Shown here: in pieces, positions 33,248-43,600 of the stretch
Position numbering within the stretch: the stretch's first letter is position 1
Layout: every line of letters starts with the position of its first letter
The notes under the pieces: generated by a model
What the model was told of the DNA's origin: nothing
Databases searched by the model: none
Seen by the model: the letters and a program-made list of their open reading frames with translations, nothing else
Position numbers and translations under genes: made by a program
NCBI RefSeq assembly: GCF_015670795.1
Contig: NZ_JADPCJ010000010.1
Span: 1-64,000, forward strand
Length of the DNA: 64,000 nucleotides
Source: Collinsella aerofaciens
GTDB taxonomy: Bacteria > Actinomycetota > Coriobacteriia > Coriobacteriales > Coriobacteriaceae
Direction: 5' to 3'

Positions 33248-33867
33248 CACGCATCCATTCCAAGTCGCTTAAGCGCCGCGCCGAGCAGATCCTCGACACG
33301 CATATTCTGCCCATCATACCCGCTCAGGGCAACATCGGTCTCCTGCGGGCTAAAGCCCATGGAAAGGAGCGCCGCACGAGCGTCATCGATTGCCGAGGGA
33401 GCGGCGGCGGGAACCGGCATCGCAACCTGTCCGGGAATCACGTCGACCGGCACAAAGCCCTTATCCTTGGCAAAGGTGCTCTTGAGTTCCAGGATCAGGC
33501 GCTGAGCTGTCTTTTTGCCCACACCGGGTACCTTGGCCATGCCCTTGTCATCCTCGGCCATTACCAGGGAATACAGCTGCCCCACGGTATAGGTGGAGAG
33601 CACGGCGAGCGCCAGGCGCGGACCGACGCCCGAGACGGACACGAGCCGATCGAACATCGTGCGCTCGTCCTTGGAGGCAAAACCAAAGAGCGTCATGGCG
33701 TCCTCACGCACCTGCATGCGCGTGTAGAGGCGAACCTCGCCGCCGGGCGTAGGCAGCGTAGCGGCGGTGCTGCCCGAGATGCCGAGCTCAAAGCCCACGC
33801 CCGACACATCGACGACGGCCGAGCTCATCGTGGCCTCGACGAGCGTTCCATGGAGCTGGGAAATCAT
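33247..33867 (-). CDS. ruvA: Holliday junction branch migration protein RuvA
   Basis: DNA-binding platform for Holliday junctions. The 206-residue protein has the N-terminal OB fold ([28 protein letters not shown]), two helix-hairpin-helix motifs ([13 protein letters not shown] and [17 protein letters not shown]) and the C-terminal three-helix domain that meets RuvB. Its ATG overlaps the ruvC stop by one base, so all three genes are translationally coupled. Confidence 0.97.
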   Translation of the reverse strand: MISQLHGTLVEATMSSAVVDVSGVGFELGISGSTAATLPTPGGEVRLYTRMQVREDAMTLFGFASKDERTMFDRLVSVSGVGPRLALAVLSTYTVGQLYSLVMAEDDKGMAKVPGVGKKTAQRLILELKSTFAKDKGFVPVDVIPGQVAMPVPAAAPSAIDDARAALLSMGFSPQETDVALSGYDGQNMRVEDLLGAALKRLGMDA

Positions 33868-34388
33868 CAGTATCCGGTTCCTCTCTGTTGATAGAACTCG
33901 CCGCCGGTAAGCGCCCGGGTGCGGCTGAGGTTAACGTGGCAGATGGCGCAAGCCAGGGCATCGGCGGCATGGTCGGGATGCGGGTCGTGGTCGAGCTGCG
34001 TGAGCGTGCGCACCATGTAGGCGACCTGCCGCTTATCTGCGGCACCGGTGCCCACCACAGCCTGCTTGATCTGCATGGGCGTGTACTCGCCAATCTCGAG
34101 CGCGCACTCCGAAAGCGCCACGAGCGCGGCACCGCGGGCATGCGCCGTCGGGATTGCCGAGCGAACGTTGGCGCCAAAGTAAATGCTCTCGATAGCAGCG
34201 GTATCGGGTCGATAACGCTCCACGACACCCTTGAGGTCGCGGGCGATATGCGACAGGCGCACCGCGAGCGGGCTTCCGGCACTGGTCTCAATACAGCCGT
34301 AGGCACGACAGCGAACCTCGCCACGTCGCTCCTCGATAACCCCCCAACCCGTATGGGCCAAACCGGGGTCGATACCCAAAATGACCAA
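33867..34388 (-). CDS. ruvC: Holliday junction resolvase RuvC
   Basis: Cuts Holliday junctions symmetrically. A TTG at 34388, five bases after GGAGG, gives 173 residues, exactly the family norm, starting L/M-VILGIDPGLAHTGWG. The first catalytic Asp is in GIDPG, the Glu in AIESIYFG, and the final pair in DHAADALA, all present. A GTG 30 bases earlier would add ten residues with no homology. A LexA-type box lies about 56 bases upstream, so the ruvCAB operon is probably SOS-induced. Confidence 0.96.
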   Translation of the reverse strand: MVILGIDPGLAHTGWGVIEERRGEVRCRAYGCIETSAGSPLAVRLSHIARDLKGVVERYRPDTAAIESIYFGANVRSAIPTAHARGAALVALSECALEIGEYTPMQIKQAVVGTGAADKRQVAYMVRTLTQLDHDPHPDHAADALACAICHVNLSRTRALTGGEFYQQRGTGY

Positions 34389-34443
34389 GCCAACCTCCCC
34401 TCGCCACAAGCGCAGCACAAGGCAAGGCCCCGTGCACTATTCA

Positions 34444-34457
34444 CGAACGTCTGTTCT
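34444..34457. promoter_or_regulatory. LexA-type SOS box upstream of ruvC
   Basis: CGAACGTCTGTTCT matches the Gram-positive SOS consensus CGAAC-N4-GTTC. On the minus strand it sits between a possible -35 (TTATTC) and -10 (AATAGT) separated by 17 bases, so a bound repressor would block ruvCAB transcription. Confidence 0.7.
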
Positions 34458-34525
34458 AGAATAACACAACGGGGCCAAGACGCTTAGTTGAAGTATCGGG
34501 GTTGGGAGCGAATCCCATCCCATAG

Positions 34526-36511
34526 TTAGTTTTGGCTGAAGAATGGGAACTGCCTCGGGTCCACCGGCGGGTGCGGCATCGGTCCGCCCTGGGGCCCACC
34601 CTGCGGTCCGCCCTGGCCGCCCATCATCTTTTCGATGGCGTCCTGGACCTCGCCCTCAAACTTCTTCATGCCCTCGTGCAGGCGGCGCTGGCCATCCTCG
34701 GAGCGCAACTCCTCCATCTGCTCGGGCGAAATACCCAGCAGCTCGCCCAAAATGCCCATCATCTCACCACGCATACGGTCACTCGTATCGTCGTCGGCAA
34801 AACGACGCACCTCGGCGCGCGCCAGAGAATCGACCGTCATGCGCTCCTTGCCGCTCAGCCCCAGGTCGGACCACGCGAGCATATACGGCCAGGCACGCTC
34901 GGCAAACGAACGGGCCGAGACGATCGGCGCCGTCGGCAGCTGGCGGCGAGCCGCCTCTCCCTGGCGCACGAGCATCAGCAGCAACGAACATGCCTCGGGC
35001 TTGCCAGCGGCCATCGGAATGTCGTCGAAGGGTCGGTTGCGGTCGACGTGTGACTCGAGTGTGCCGTCGACCTCGCCCGGCTCGAGCCCACCGAGTAGCT
35101 GCGCCGCGCGGTCGAGCATGTCGACTGGTCCGTCAAGCGTCGAGAGCGCTTGCGCCAGCACGCGCTCCATGCAATCCTCCACCGCGTTGAGCGTCACGAG
35201 CTCCTGCGGCACCACGGCAGACGTACGGTTGCGTACGCGCGCCACAAACTCGAGCGTCGACAGGTATACGTCACCAAAGGGCGCATAATCGCCCTGGTAG
35301 CCACCGCAAAGCGCGGGCGCCGCCAGCGCGTACTCAGTTTTGGACAGCGGGCTCAGAGCCATCGCGCCCAGCTCGAGCGCCGTGTCCTCCAGCATGAGGC
35401 CCAGCGTGCGCGAGCGCAGACGCTCGGCGTCGCCCGCCGACACATCGCGGTCGAGCACACGCGCGGCATCCGGCGCATCGCGCTCAACCGTACGAATATG
35501 CAGGCGCTCGGCAATGGCGCGGACGGCGGCGCAGCGGGCAGCCTCGGCTTCTTCCTGCGCCGGCGTAAAGATGCGGTTGCGTCCCAGCACCAGGCCGACC
35601 ACATTGCGCGGACCCAGAGCGTCAACGGCAAGCGCCGCCAGCAGGGACGACGGCAAGTCGCCCTCGAGCGCTACCACGGCGTGCGACGTACCATGGGCAC
35701 GGGCGTTATCGCGCATAGCGAGCACCAGCGCCTGCCACAGCCATTCCTCGGAGCGAAACTCGGGCAGCTCGTGGTCCTCCAAAGCATCGAGCATCACACC
35801 GCGCTGGATCTCCTGAACCAGTAGGCTCTCCTCAAAACACGGCGCTTGGGCCACCACGCGGCCGCAGTCGTCGAGCACAAACGAGCCGCCGGTATACACC
35901 GATTCGTCGTACGCACCGACCGGCGCCATGCAGGCAAACCACACGCTGCGCTTGGATGCGATCTTGCGGTAGGCTCCGCTGCGCACGGCGGCGATCGCGG
36001 CGGTCTCGCGGTCGGTCATATCGAATGCGTTGAACTGGAAATAGGCAATGAGGTCGACGCCGGTCGGCAGCATCTCGAGCTCGCGGTCCAGGTCGAAGAT
36101 CACCGCGATGCGCACGCCGTCCACGTCGAACACCGGCGGAGCCCAACGCGCGTCGTTGCTCTCGCCACGCTGCAGGGCAATGCTCGCACGCGCGGGTACC
36201 ACGCGACCGTCCTTGAGCATCATATAGTCGAGCAGAGGTTGGCCCTCAAACGAAACCGCTGCGGGCACGATGCAAATCATATCGAGCTCTTGGATACGCT
36301 CGGCTACGCCGGTCAAACCGGCAAGCATGTCGTGCTCAAAATCGGCAGCGCCCACCAGGCCGCCGGGTAGGGCTCCCATAAAGAGCGGAGCCGGCACGCA
36401 CAGCACGCGCGCACCGCGCTCGTGGGCCAGGCGCGCCTGGTCCTCGATGCGACCGCAGATACCCTCAATATCACCCAGGCGCATATCGATCTGTGCAAGT
36501 GCGAGCTTCAT
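34526..36511 (-). CDS. NAD synthetase-like protein with degraded active sites
   Basis: A 661-residue relative of glutamine-dependent NAD synthetase: a nitrilase-like glutaminase domain (1-250) and an adenylating synthetase domain (about 270-450). Key residues are lost. PAPLFMG (40-46) stands where the glutaminase Glu motif PELxxxGY should be, FDLDREL (139-145) replaces the Cys-containing CEDxW, and the synthetase loop SGGxDSS reads LEGDLPSS (282-289). A C-terminal extension of about 110 residues ends in a GGQGGPQGGP repeat and PHPPVDP. It is probably not an active NAD synthetase; a regulatory or new enzymatic role is possible. AAAGGG precedes the ATG. Confidence 0.75.
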   Translation of the reverse strand: MKLALAQIDMRLGDIEGICGRIEDQARLAHERGARVLCVPAPLFMGALPGGLVGAADFEHDMLAGLTGVAERIQELDMICIVPAAVSFEGQPLLDYMMLKDGRVVPARASIALQRGESNDARWAPPVFDVDGVRIAVIFDLDRELEMLPTGVDLIAYFQFNAFDMTDRETAAIAAVRSGAYRKIASKRSVWFACMAPVGAYDESVYTGGSFVLDDCGRVVAQAPCFEESLLVQEIQRGVMLDALEDHELPEFRSEEWLWQALVLAMRDNARAHGTSHAVVALEGDLPSSLLAALAVDALGPRNVVGLVLGRNRIFTPAQEEAEAARCAAVRAIAERLHIRTVERDAPDAARVLDRDVSAGDAERLRSRTLGLMLEDTALELGAMALSPLSKTEYALAAPALCGGYQGDYAPFGDVYLSTLEFVARVRNRTSAVVPQELVTLNAVEDCMERVLAQALSTLDGPVDMLDRAAQLLGGLEPGEVDGTLESHVDRNRPFDDIPMAAGKPEACSLLLMLVRQGEAARRQLPTAPIVSARSFAERAWPYMLAWSDLGLSGKERMTVDSLARAEVRRFADDDTSDRMRGEMMGILGELLGISPEQMEELRSEDGQRRLHEGMKKFEGEVQDAIEKMMGGQGGPQGGPQGGPMPHPPVDPRQFPFFSQN

Positions 36512-36548
36512 GGCTCAGCCCTTTCCGTCGTAAACCGTCGCTATCGCA

Positions 36549-36582
36549 GTAAAAGCGCCGGCCGCAAGATGCAGTCGGCGCT
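36549..36582 (-). terminator. Terminator after the superoxide reductase gene
   Basis: On the minus strand AGCGCCG and CGGCGCT (36554-36560 with 36576-36582) pair around a 15-base loop, followed by TTTAC. Moderate T tract. Confidence 0.7.
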
Positions 36583-36628
36583 TGCATGTGCATATGCTAG
36601 CTATGATACCCCGAGCGGGAGCGCGCTC

Positions 36629-36991
36629 CTAGAACGTCGCGGACCACAGCCCGTGCAGGTTGCAATAGGCATAGACGGTACCGGTCTTGGAGCCGCCCGC
36701 GAAAAACGTCGCGGGTTTCATGCCGGGCTCAAGGTAATGGACCTCTAAGCGGCCCTCGGCCTCAAGGGCGATCCACTCAATGTAGTGCTCGGGCAGGCTG
36801 GGGTGCTCGACCGAGCCAACGCGTGCGCGAATCACGTGACCGTCACGCTCGGTCTCGACAACAGGCACGTGCTTCTCGTGCGCCGCGTCCTCAGTGTTTG
36901 CAGTCAGCTCCGTGCAACCGGCAGGGGTCGCAACGCCGTCGCCAAGGGCAGCGATGAGCTTGCCGTCGGGGTCCTTAAAGAATTTCGCCAT
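36629..36991 (-). CDS. Superoxide reductase, class III-type (desulfoferrodoxin family)
   Basis: Reduces superoxide to hydrogen peroxide without making oxygen, a typical anaerobe defence. In the 120-residue protein all five ligands of the catalytic iron are present: His 41 (in EKHVP), His 63, His 69, Cys 110 and His 113 (CNLHGLW). The first 35 residues align with the desulforedoxin domain but lack its four cysteines (FFKDPDGK where FxxCxxC is expected; only Cys 26 remains), as in class III enzymes such as that of Treponema. AAGGAG lies six bases before ATG 36991. Confidence 0.9.
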   Translation of the reverse strand: MAKFFKDPDGKLIAALGDGVATPAGCTELTANTEDAAHEKHVPVVETERDGHVIRARVGSVEHPSLPEHYIEWIALEAEGRLEVHYLEPGMKPATFFAGGSKTGTVYAYCNLHGLWSATF

Positions 36992-37156
36992 GATGTTCTC
37001 CTTTGCTGATGTGCCAATGTTCTCGATGGTTCTTATGCCCAAAGGCAGACAAACCATCCACGGCATTGCAAATGAACACATAACGGATCAGGCAAGCGGT
37101 CGGGCCAAAATGCGTCGACCGTCCTGCCCACTCCAGCAGTCCCACCCCGCGCGCGG

Positions 37157-40100
37157 CTAGCGCCCGTCGCCGCCCAGCAGCGCCAGAACATCTTCGCGGG
37201 TAAACAACGCCGACGAGATGCCGTCGCCGCCGAGCACGCTGTTGACCAGGTCGCGCTTGGACTCCTGCATCTGCATAATGCGCTCCTCGATCGTGTCCTT
37301 GGCGATGAGCTTGTACACGGTCACGGTATGCTGCTGACCAATACGATGCGCGCGGTCGGTCGCCTGGTCCTGCGCGGCCACGTTCCACCACGGGTCGTAG
37401 TGAATGACCACATCGGCCGCCGTCAGGTTAAGGCCCACGCCGCCCGCCTTGAGCGAAATCAAAAAGACCGGAACCTCGCCCGCTTGGAACTGCGCGACCA
37501 TCTTGGCGCGGCTCTCCTTAGACGAAGCGCCCGTGAGCTTAAGGAAGGCGATGTCCTCCTTGGCCAAGCGCTTACCGATAATATCGAGCATACCCGTAAA
37601 CTGGCTGAACAATAGGATGCGATGTCCGCCGTCGAGTGCGCCGTGCACGAGCTCCATGCACGTATCGAGCTTGGCGCTCCCCGCCTTGTAATCCTCGTAG
37701 TGTAGACGCGGGTCGCAGCAGATCTGGCGCAGCTTGGTGAGCTCGGCGAGCACCTTGAGCTTGTCTTTCTTAAACTCGGATGACTCGCGGTGCTGCACCT
37801 GTTGGGCGATACGGTCCTGGTTGGCCAGGTAGAGCTTGCGCTGCTCGCCGGTGAGCTGCGCCATGACCGTATCCTCGATCTTCTCGGGCAGGTCGGCCAC
37901 CACGTCTTCCTTGACACGGCGCAGCACAAACGGCGACACGAGCGCTTGCAGGCGAGCGGCACTGTCGCCCTCGGCATGCTCGACCGGGCTTTCGAAGCGC
38001 TTGGCAAACGACTCGCGCGTGCCAAGTAGGCCCGGCATCAAAAAGTCGAAGATGCTCCAGAGCTCGGATAGGCGGTTTTCGATGGGCGTGCCCGTCAGGG
38101 CAAAGCGCACGCCGGCCGGCAGGCGCTTGGTGGCACGCGCCACCTGGGTGAGCGGGTTTTTAATGTACTGGGCCTCATCGAGTACCACGCGGGCAAAGTC
38201 CTGCTCGACGTACTCGTCGATATCGCGCCGCATAAGGTCATACGACGTCACGACCACGTTATGCTCGGCCACGCCGGCGATTTGCACGCGACGCTGGGCC
38301 TTGGCGCCCACGATGGCGCACACATCGAGCGACGGGGCGAAGCGCTCCAGCTCGGCAGTCCAGTTGTACACGAGCGACGCAGGGCACACCACAAGCGTGG
38401 GCTTAATGTCCCCCGCTTCCACGCGCGCCAGGATATGCGCGATCATCTGCAGCGTTTTGCCCAGGCCCATGTCGTCGGCCAAGATGCCGCCAAGGCCCAG
38501 GTGTTCGAGCGAGCCGAGCCACTGGTATCCGTCGACCTGGTAGCCGCGCATCGTTGCCTTGAGCGATGCCGGCACCGTAAAGTCCATCTTGCCGAGCGTG
38601 TCCAGACGCTCGACGGTACGGCGGAACGCAGCGTCGCGATCGGCCTCGAGCGCGGGCGTGCGCGCGAGCATGCTATCGACGAACAGGGTGCTCGACGCGG
38701 GAAGCGACACGCCGTCGAGCAGGTCAACAGCATCGACCCCCAGATCCTCGGCAAGGCCAAACGCGGCTCGGGCACCCTCGTCCAAACGAATGATGTCGCC
38801 GGACGTAAGGCGCGCAAACGTCTGGTGACGCTTGTAGGAGTCGAGGTAGATGGCAAGGTCTGACGCCGAAAGGCCGCTCGCGCCCAGTTCGACGTCGAGC
38901 AGATTGCTCTTGACGGTCGCACGAACCGAGAGCTTGGGCGCGGGTCGCACCGAAATCTGGCGCAGACGGTCGCTGAGCATGACCTCACCCAGCTCGGACA
39001 GGGCGGACAGGCCCTCGGTCAGCAGGCAGAACAAGCTCTCGTCATCGCGCTCCTCAAACGCCAGACCGCCCTCGTAGAAATCGAAGTACAGGGCCGCCGT
39101 GTCCATAACACGAAACTCTGCCACCTCGTCGCGGGGCGGCACGCCGGGGCGTTGCTCTTCGAAGGGGCTGCCCGGAGCGCCCAGGCTAAAGAGATCTGCC
39201 GACCAGTCGCCGTAGGCAACCGTAATTTTGCAGGTCACAAGCCCATCGTCGACGCCGATCGCCATAGCAAAGCTCGGCTCGGGCGCCACGGTATCGAGCG
39301 CGGCGGGCGCGGTAAGGTCGGTATAGTCGCGCAAAATGGGCAGCGCCATACGACAGAACTCCCCCACCTGGTCGACAGCGATATGGATCGGCGTGCGACA
39401 GGGCAGTAAGCGCGATAGGAACGGCGCCGCATGCTGGGCAAACGCTACATCGGCGCGGCGCGCACGGCGGGTGTCGACCAGATAGGCAACGTCGCCCGAA
39501 GCAAAGCAGTATGCATCGGCCGGCAGGCGTAGATCGTAGCTGCCACCAGCCGCCGGCGCGATTTTGGCGGCAAGGAGCGGTGGGCGCTCAGACAGCGCCT
39601 CGTCCTCCCCTTCCGGAGGCATCTCAACCGCCACGTCATAGGTGCGATGCATCGTCGTCCCCCGCGACCAGGCGGGCTCAAAAGAGATGGTCTGGCCGCG
39701 CAACAGGTCCAGCACATATACGATGCTATGCTCGGACAGCGGCAACTGACGCTCGGCGACAAAACCGCTGCGGGCAAAGTCGTACGACGCCGAACGCGAG
39801 CTTGTGATGTCATCGAGATAGGCAACTGTCGTCACGACAAGGTTGAGCAGCTTTGTCGACACGTCTTCGAAGGCTTCGGGCGTATGGACAAACGTGAGCT
39901 TCTTGCCGTACGAGAAGGTGCCGCCGCGCACGTAGGCATCGGCCATGCCGTCGATGTCCTTGACCACGTAGGAGACCGATCCACAGCGAATGCGAAGCTC
40001 GAGCGCCCAGCTAAAGCGCTCGGCAAACAGTGGATTGTAATACGGCACCAGCGAGGGCTCCAACACCGCCTTGGGGGCATCGGGATCCACACTGCCGGCG

Positions 40101-40621
40101 AGCTTGCGGCGCATGCTCGCCAGCTCATCCATGCGCGCGTCCGAAAGATCGGAGAGCGCCGCCATGAGGCTGGGACTCGTGGGGACGGGCGCCGGAAAGG
40201 GAAAGTTGGGATTGACGGCCGGCGCTTTGGGCGCGTTGCGCGCGGGCTGTTTCGGCTGCGCCGCAAACGTGCGGACCGGCGTGCGCAAACCTTCGACGGG
40301 CTCGGCGCCGCTGGCATCCAAATACGCCAGAGCCGTGGCAATAGCGTGCTTGCACATGCCGGGGTAGCGATAGGCAGCGGGGCAATCGCAGTCGTAGTCG
40401 ATCACCTCGTGCTCGTCCATGTCGAGCGCCACGTGCGTCTTGTACAGGTCGCCACGCGAACCGCGCACCGAGCCCTCAACCGTCACGTTTTTGGAGAAGC
40501 GCGAGCCGCTGTCCTCGATCGACAGCACGGCGCCGTTGAGCATGAGCGAACGCCCCTTCATAAAGGTGCCACTCAGCGCCGCCTCTTTCCGGAGCGCCTG
40601 CACAAACGTCCCCTGCGCCAT
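37157..40621 (-). CDS. SNF2-family helicase with SWIM zinc finger
   Basis: A 1154-residue Swi2/Snf2-type ATPase. The N-terminus has a SWIM zinc finger (CDC at 78-80, CKH at 90-92), followed by about 550 residues of SNF2-associated sequence. The motor has LADDMGLGKTLQ (Walker A), LDEAQ (DEAQ motif II), LTGTPIENRLSELWSIFDFLMPG, and the C-terminal helicase lobe with LLFSQFT, SLKAGGVGLNLTAADVVIHYDPWWN and QATDRAHRIGQ. Likely a double-stranded-DNA translocase in repair or transcription. GGAGG lies five bases before ATG 40621; it begins 28 bases after the dnaE stop and is probably co-transcribed. Confidence 0.94.
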   Translation of the reverse strand: MAQGTFVQALRKEAALSGTFMKGRSLMLNGAVLSIEDSGSRFSKNVTVEGSVRGSRGDLYKTHVALDMDEHEVIDYDCDCPAAYRYPGMCKHAIATALAYLDASGAEPVEGLRTPVRTFAAQPKQPARNAPKAPAVNPNFPFPAPVPTSPSLMAALSDLSDARMDELASMRRKLAGSVDPDAPKAVLEPSLVPYYNPLFAERFSWALELRIRCGSVSYVVKDIDGMADAYVRGGTFSYGKKLTFVHTPEAFEDVSTKLLNLVVTTVAYLDDITSSRSASYDFARSGFVAERQLPLSEHSIVYVLDLLRGQTISFEPAWSRGTTMHRTYDVAVEMPPEGEDEALSERPPLLAAKIAPAAGGSYDLRLPADAYCFASGDVAYLVDTRRARRADVAFAQHAAPFLSRLLPCRTPIHIAVDQVGEFCRMALPILRDYTDLTAPAALDTVAPEPSFAMAIGVDDGLVTCKITVAYGDWSADLFSLGAPGSPFEEQRPGVPPRDEVAEFRVMDTAALYFDFYEGGLAFEERDDESLFCLLTEGLSALSELGEVMLSDRLRQISVRPAPKLSVRATVKSNLLDVELGASGLSASDLAIYLDSYKRHQTFARLTSGDIIRLDEGARAAFGLAEDLGVDAVDLLDGVSLPASSTLFVDSMLARTPALEADRDAAFRRTVERLDTLGKMDFTVPASLKATMRGYQVDGYQWLGSLEHLGLGGILADDMGLGKTLQMIAHILARVEAGDIKPTLVVCPASLVYNWTAELERFAPSLDVCAIVGAKAQRRVQIAGVAEHNVVVTSYDLMRRDIDEYVEQDFARVVLDEAQYIKNPLTQVARATKRLPAGVRFALTGTPIENRLSELWSIFDFLMPGLLGTRESFAKRFESPVEHAEGDSAARLQALVSPFVLRRVKEDVVADLPEKIEDTVMAQLTGEQRKLYLANQDRIAQQVQHRESSEFKKDKLKVLAELTKLRQICCDPRLHYEDYKAGSAKLDTCMELVHGALDGGHRILLFSQFTGMLDIIGKRLAKEDIAFLKLTGASSKESRAKMVAQFQAGEVPVFLISLKAGGVGLNLTAADVVIHYDPWWNVAAQDQATDRAHRIGQQHTVTVYKLIAKDTIEERIMQMQESKRDLVNSVLGGDGISSALFTREDVLALLGGDGR

Positions 40622-40649
40622 CACTTCCTCCAATCTCACCCGGGGTAGC

Positions 40650-43600
40650 TTAGATAACCGTCACGCGGCCTTGGTTGCCGACGATGGCCTTTGCCTCTGC
40701 CAGCAGCGGAATCGAGCGTGCATTGACCTTGGCCGGCACCTCAGCACGCAGCACGCGCCCGTCGACTTGCTCAATAAAGATCTCCACGCGGTCGCCGCCC
40801 GGGTTGGTGGTGAGCACCGTGGCCAGGCGCGCCATATTGCCCTGGCTAAATCGGCTGTTGGGCACCATGACCTCAAAGACCTTGGGCTTGTTTTTCTCCT
40901 CGCTAAGCTCCAGCGGCACAATCTCCTGCGCGATGATCTGGTCGCCGCGGTCCGAGCGCTCGAGCTTGCCCTTAATGCGCACAAACGCGTCGGACAGCTG
41001 CGCGCCGGTCTCGGGATCGACCTCGCCATACAGATACCCCTCGGCCTCCTTGTAGGTCTTGGGGAACACCACGACCGTGGCCTCGCCTTCCATGTCTTCG
41101 AGCTGCACGATGCCCATGGGGTCGCCGTTTTTGGTCACGCGCTTGGACACGCTCGAGACCATGCCGGCCCACCACAGCGCCTTGCCCTCGGGAATCTCCT
41201 GGTTGATGGTACCGCCCGTAGGATTCTGAACTTCGTAGCCAGTGTCGATCTGCGAGAACGAGAAGTCGCGTGCCTTGGCCAGCGCATACTCAAACGGGCG
41301 CAGCGGGTGGTCCGAGACATAGATGCCCAGAACCTCCTTCTCCTGGCTCAACTTAAGGTGGCGGTCCCACTCCTGGCCATCCGGATCGGGCACGCTCACC
41401 TCAAAGCCCGAGCCCTCAACATCACCAAACATGTCGAAGAACGACGTCTGGCCGCTCGCACGATCCTTCTGGCGCTTCACCGCGGCATCGATGATGTTCT
41501 CAGGGTTGTTCTTATCCACAAAGTGCATCATCTGGCGACGCGGATACCCCGTGGAGTCGAAGGCGCCTGCCTTGATGAGCGATTCGATCACACGGCGGTT
41601 GGCCTGGCTCGAGTCCACGCGCTCGACAAAGTCGTGCAGCGTCTTAAACGGACCGCCCGCCTCGCGCTCGGCGATAATCGCCTGCGCCACGCCGGTGCCC
41701 ACGCCGCGGATGCCGGCCAGACCAAAGCGCACGCCCTCCTTGGTAGCCGTGAACTCAGTACCGGACTCGTTGACATCTGGCGACAGCACGGGGATGCCGT
41801 CGTGACGGCACGCCGAGACGTAGTGAACGATCTTGTCGGTCTTGCCCGTATAGGACGTCAGAACGGCCGCCATGTACTCGTGCGGATAGTGCGCCTTGAG
41901 CCACGCCGTCTGCATAACCAGGATGGCGTAGCCGGCGGAGTGCGACTTGTTAAAGGCGTAGGACGCGAACTCAAGAACATCGTCCCAAATCTTCTGGGCG
42001 ACCTCGCGCGTGTAGTTGTTCTTGATAGCGCCGTTCATCCAGTGGTCGTAGGTGGTCTCGTCCGAGCCATCCTCCCAGTGGAGCACCGTCGACGTGAGCA
42101 GCTTGATCTTTTTCTTAGCCACGGGCTTACGGATACGCGAGTCCGATTCGCCCTTGGAGAAGCCGCACATCTCGACGGAGATGAGCATAACCTGCTCCTG
42201 ATAGACCATGGTGCCGTAGGTTTCGCCCAGGATGTCGTCCAGACGGTCGTCGTAGGAGACAGCCGGTTCCTTGCCGTTCATACGGTTGATATAGGACGAA
42301 ACCATGCCGGCGCCCAGCGGTCCCGGGCGGTACAGAGCGATCAATGCCACGACGTGCTTGTACTCGGTGGGCTTCATGTTCTTGATCGTGGCCGTCATGC
42401 CGGCGGACTCGACCTGGAAGACGCCGGCGGTGTGGCCGGAGCCCATGAGCTTAAAGATCTCGGGGTCGTCAAAGGGAATCTCTTCCTCTTTGATGTCGAT
42501 GCCGAAGTTCTTTTTGATGTTGGCCTTGGCCTTGGAGATAACCGTCAGCGTACGCAGACCCAGGAAGTCCATCTTGAGCAGGCCCATGTCGGCAACGGTA
42601 TGGCCCTCGTACTGGGTAATCTCGACGCCGCCCTTGGTATCGAGCTTGGTGGGCACGTGCTCGTTGACGGGGTCGCGGCAAATCAGAACGGCGCACGCGT
42701 GCACGCCCTCGCCACGGGTAAGGCCCTCGATCGAGAGCGCCGTGTCGATGATGCGGCGGGCGTCGTCGTCCTTTTTATAGGCCTCGGCAAAGTCGGGGTT
42801 AAACAGATCCTCTTTGCCGGGTTGCTTTTCGAGCACCTGCTTGAGCTTGACCTTGGGGTCGCTCGAGACCATCTTGGACAGGCGCTGGCCCATGTAGACC
42901 GGGTAGTCCAGGACGCGCGCGGCGTCGTTGATGGCCTGCTTGGCCTTAATGGTCGAGTAGGTGATGACGTGGGTAACCTTCTCGGGGCCGTAGAGCTGGC
43001 GAACGTGCTCCACGACCTCGAGGCGCCGCTCATCGTCGAAGTCCATATCGATATCGGGCATCTCGGTACGCTGCGGGGACAGGAACCTCTCGAACATCAG
43101 GCCGTTCTCGAGCGGGTCGAACGCGGTGATGTTCATGGCGTAGGCGACGATAGCGCCGGCGGCCGAGCCACGGCCGGGGCCGACGCCGATGCCGTTGTCC
43201 TTGGCCCATTGCACGTACTCGGCAACGATCAAAAAGTAGGCGGCAAAGCCCTTGTCGCAGATGACCTTGTATTCGTACTCAAAGCGCTCTTTGATGTTGA
43301 CGCCGCCGATCTCGCGCGTGGCCCAGTCGTCACCGTAGTGCTGGCGCAGGCCCTTCTCGCACTCGCGGCGGAACTGGCTCTCGTGCGTCTCGCCGGGATC
43401 GAGCAACGGGAAGCGCGGCAGGATGATGGAGTCCCAGTCCAGCTCAACGTAGCACTTGTCGGCGATCTCGAGCGTGTTGTCGCAGGCCTCGGGGCAATAC
43501 GGGAACATCGCCCGCATCTCCTCCTCGGTCTTCATGTAAAACTCCGAGCCGGTCATGCGCATGCGGTTAGGGTCGTCGACCTTGGCGTTCATGCCAATGC

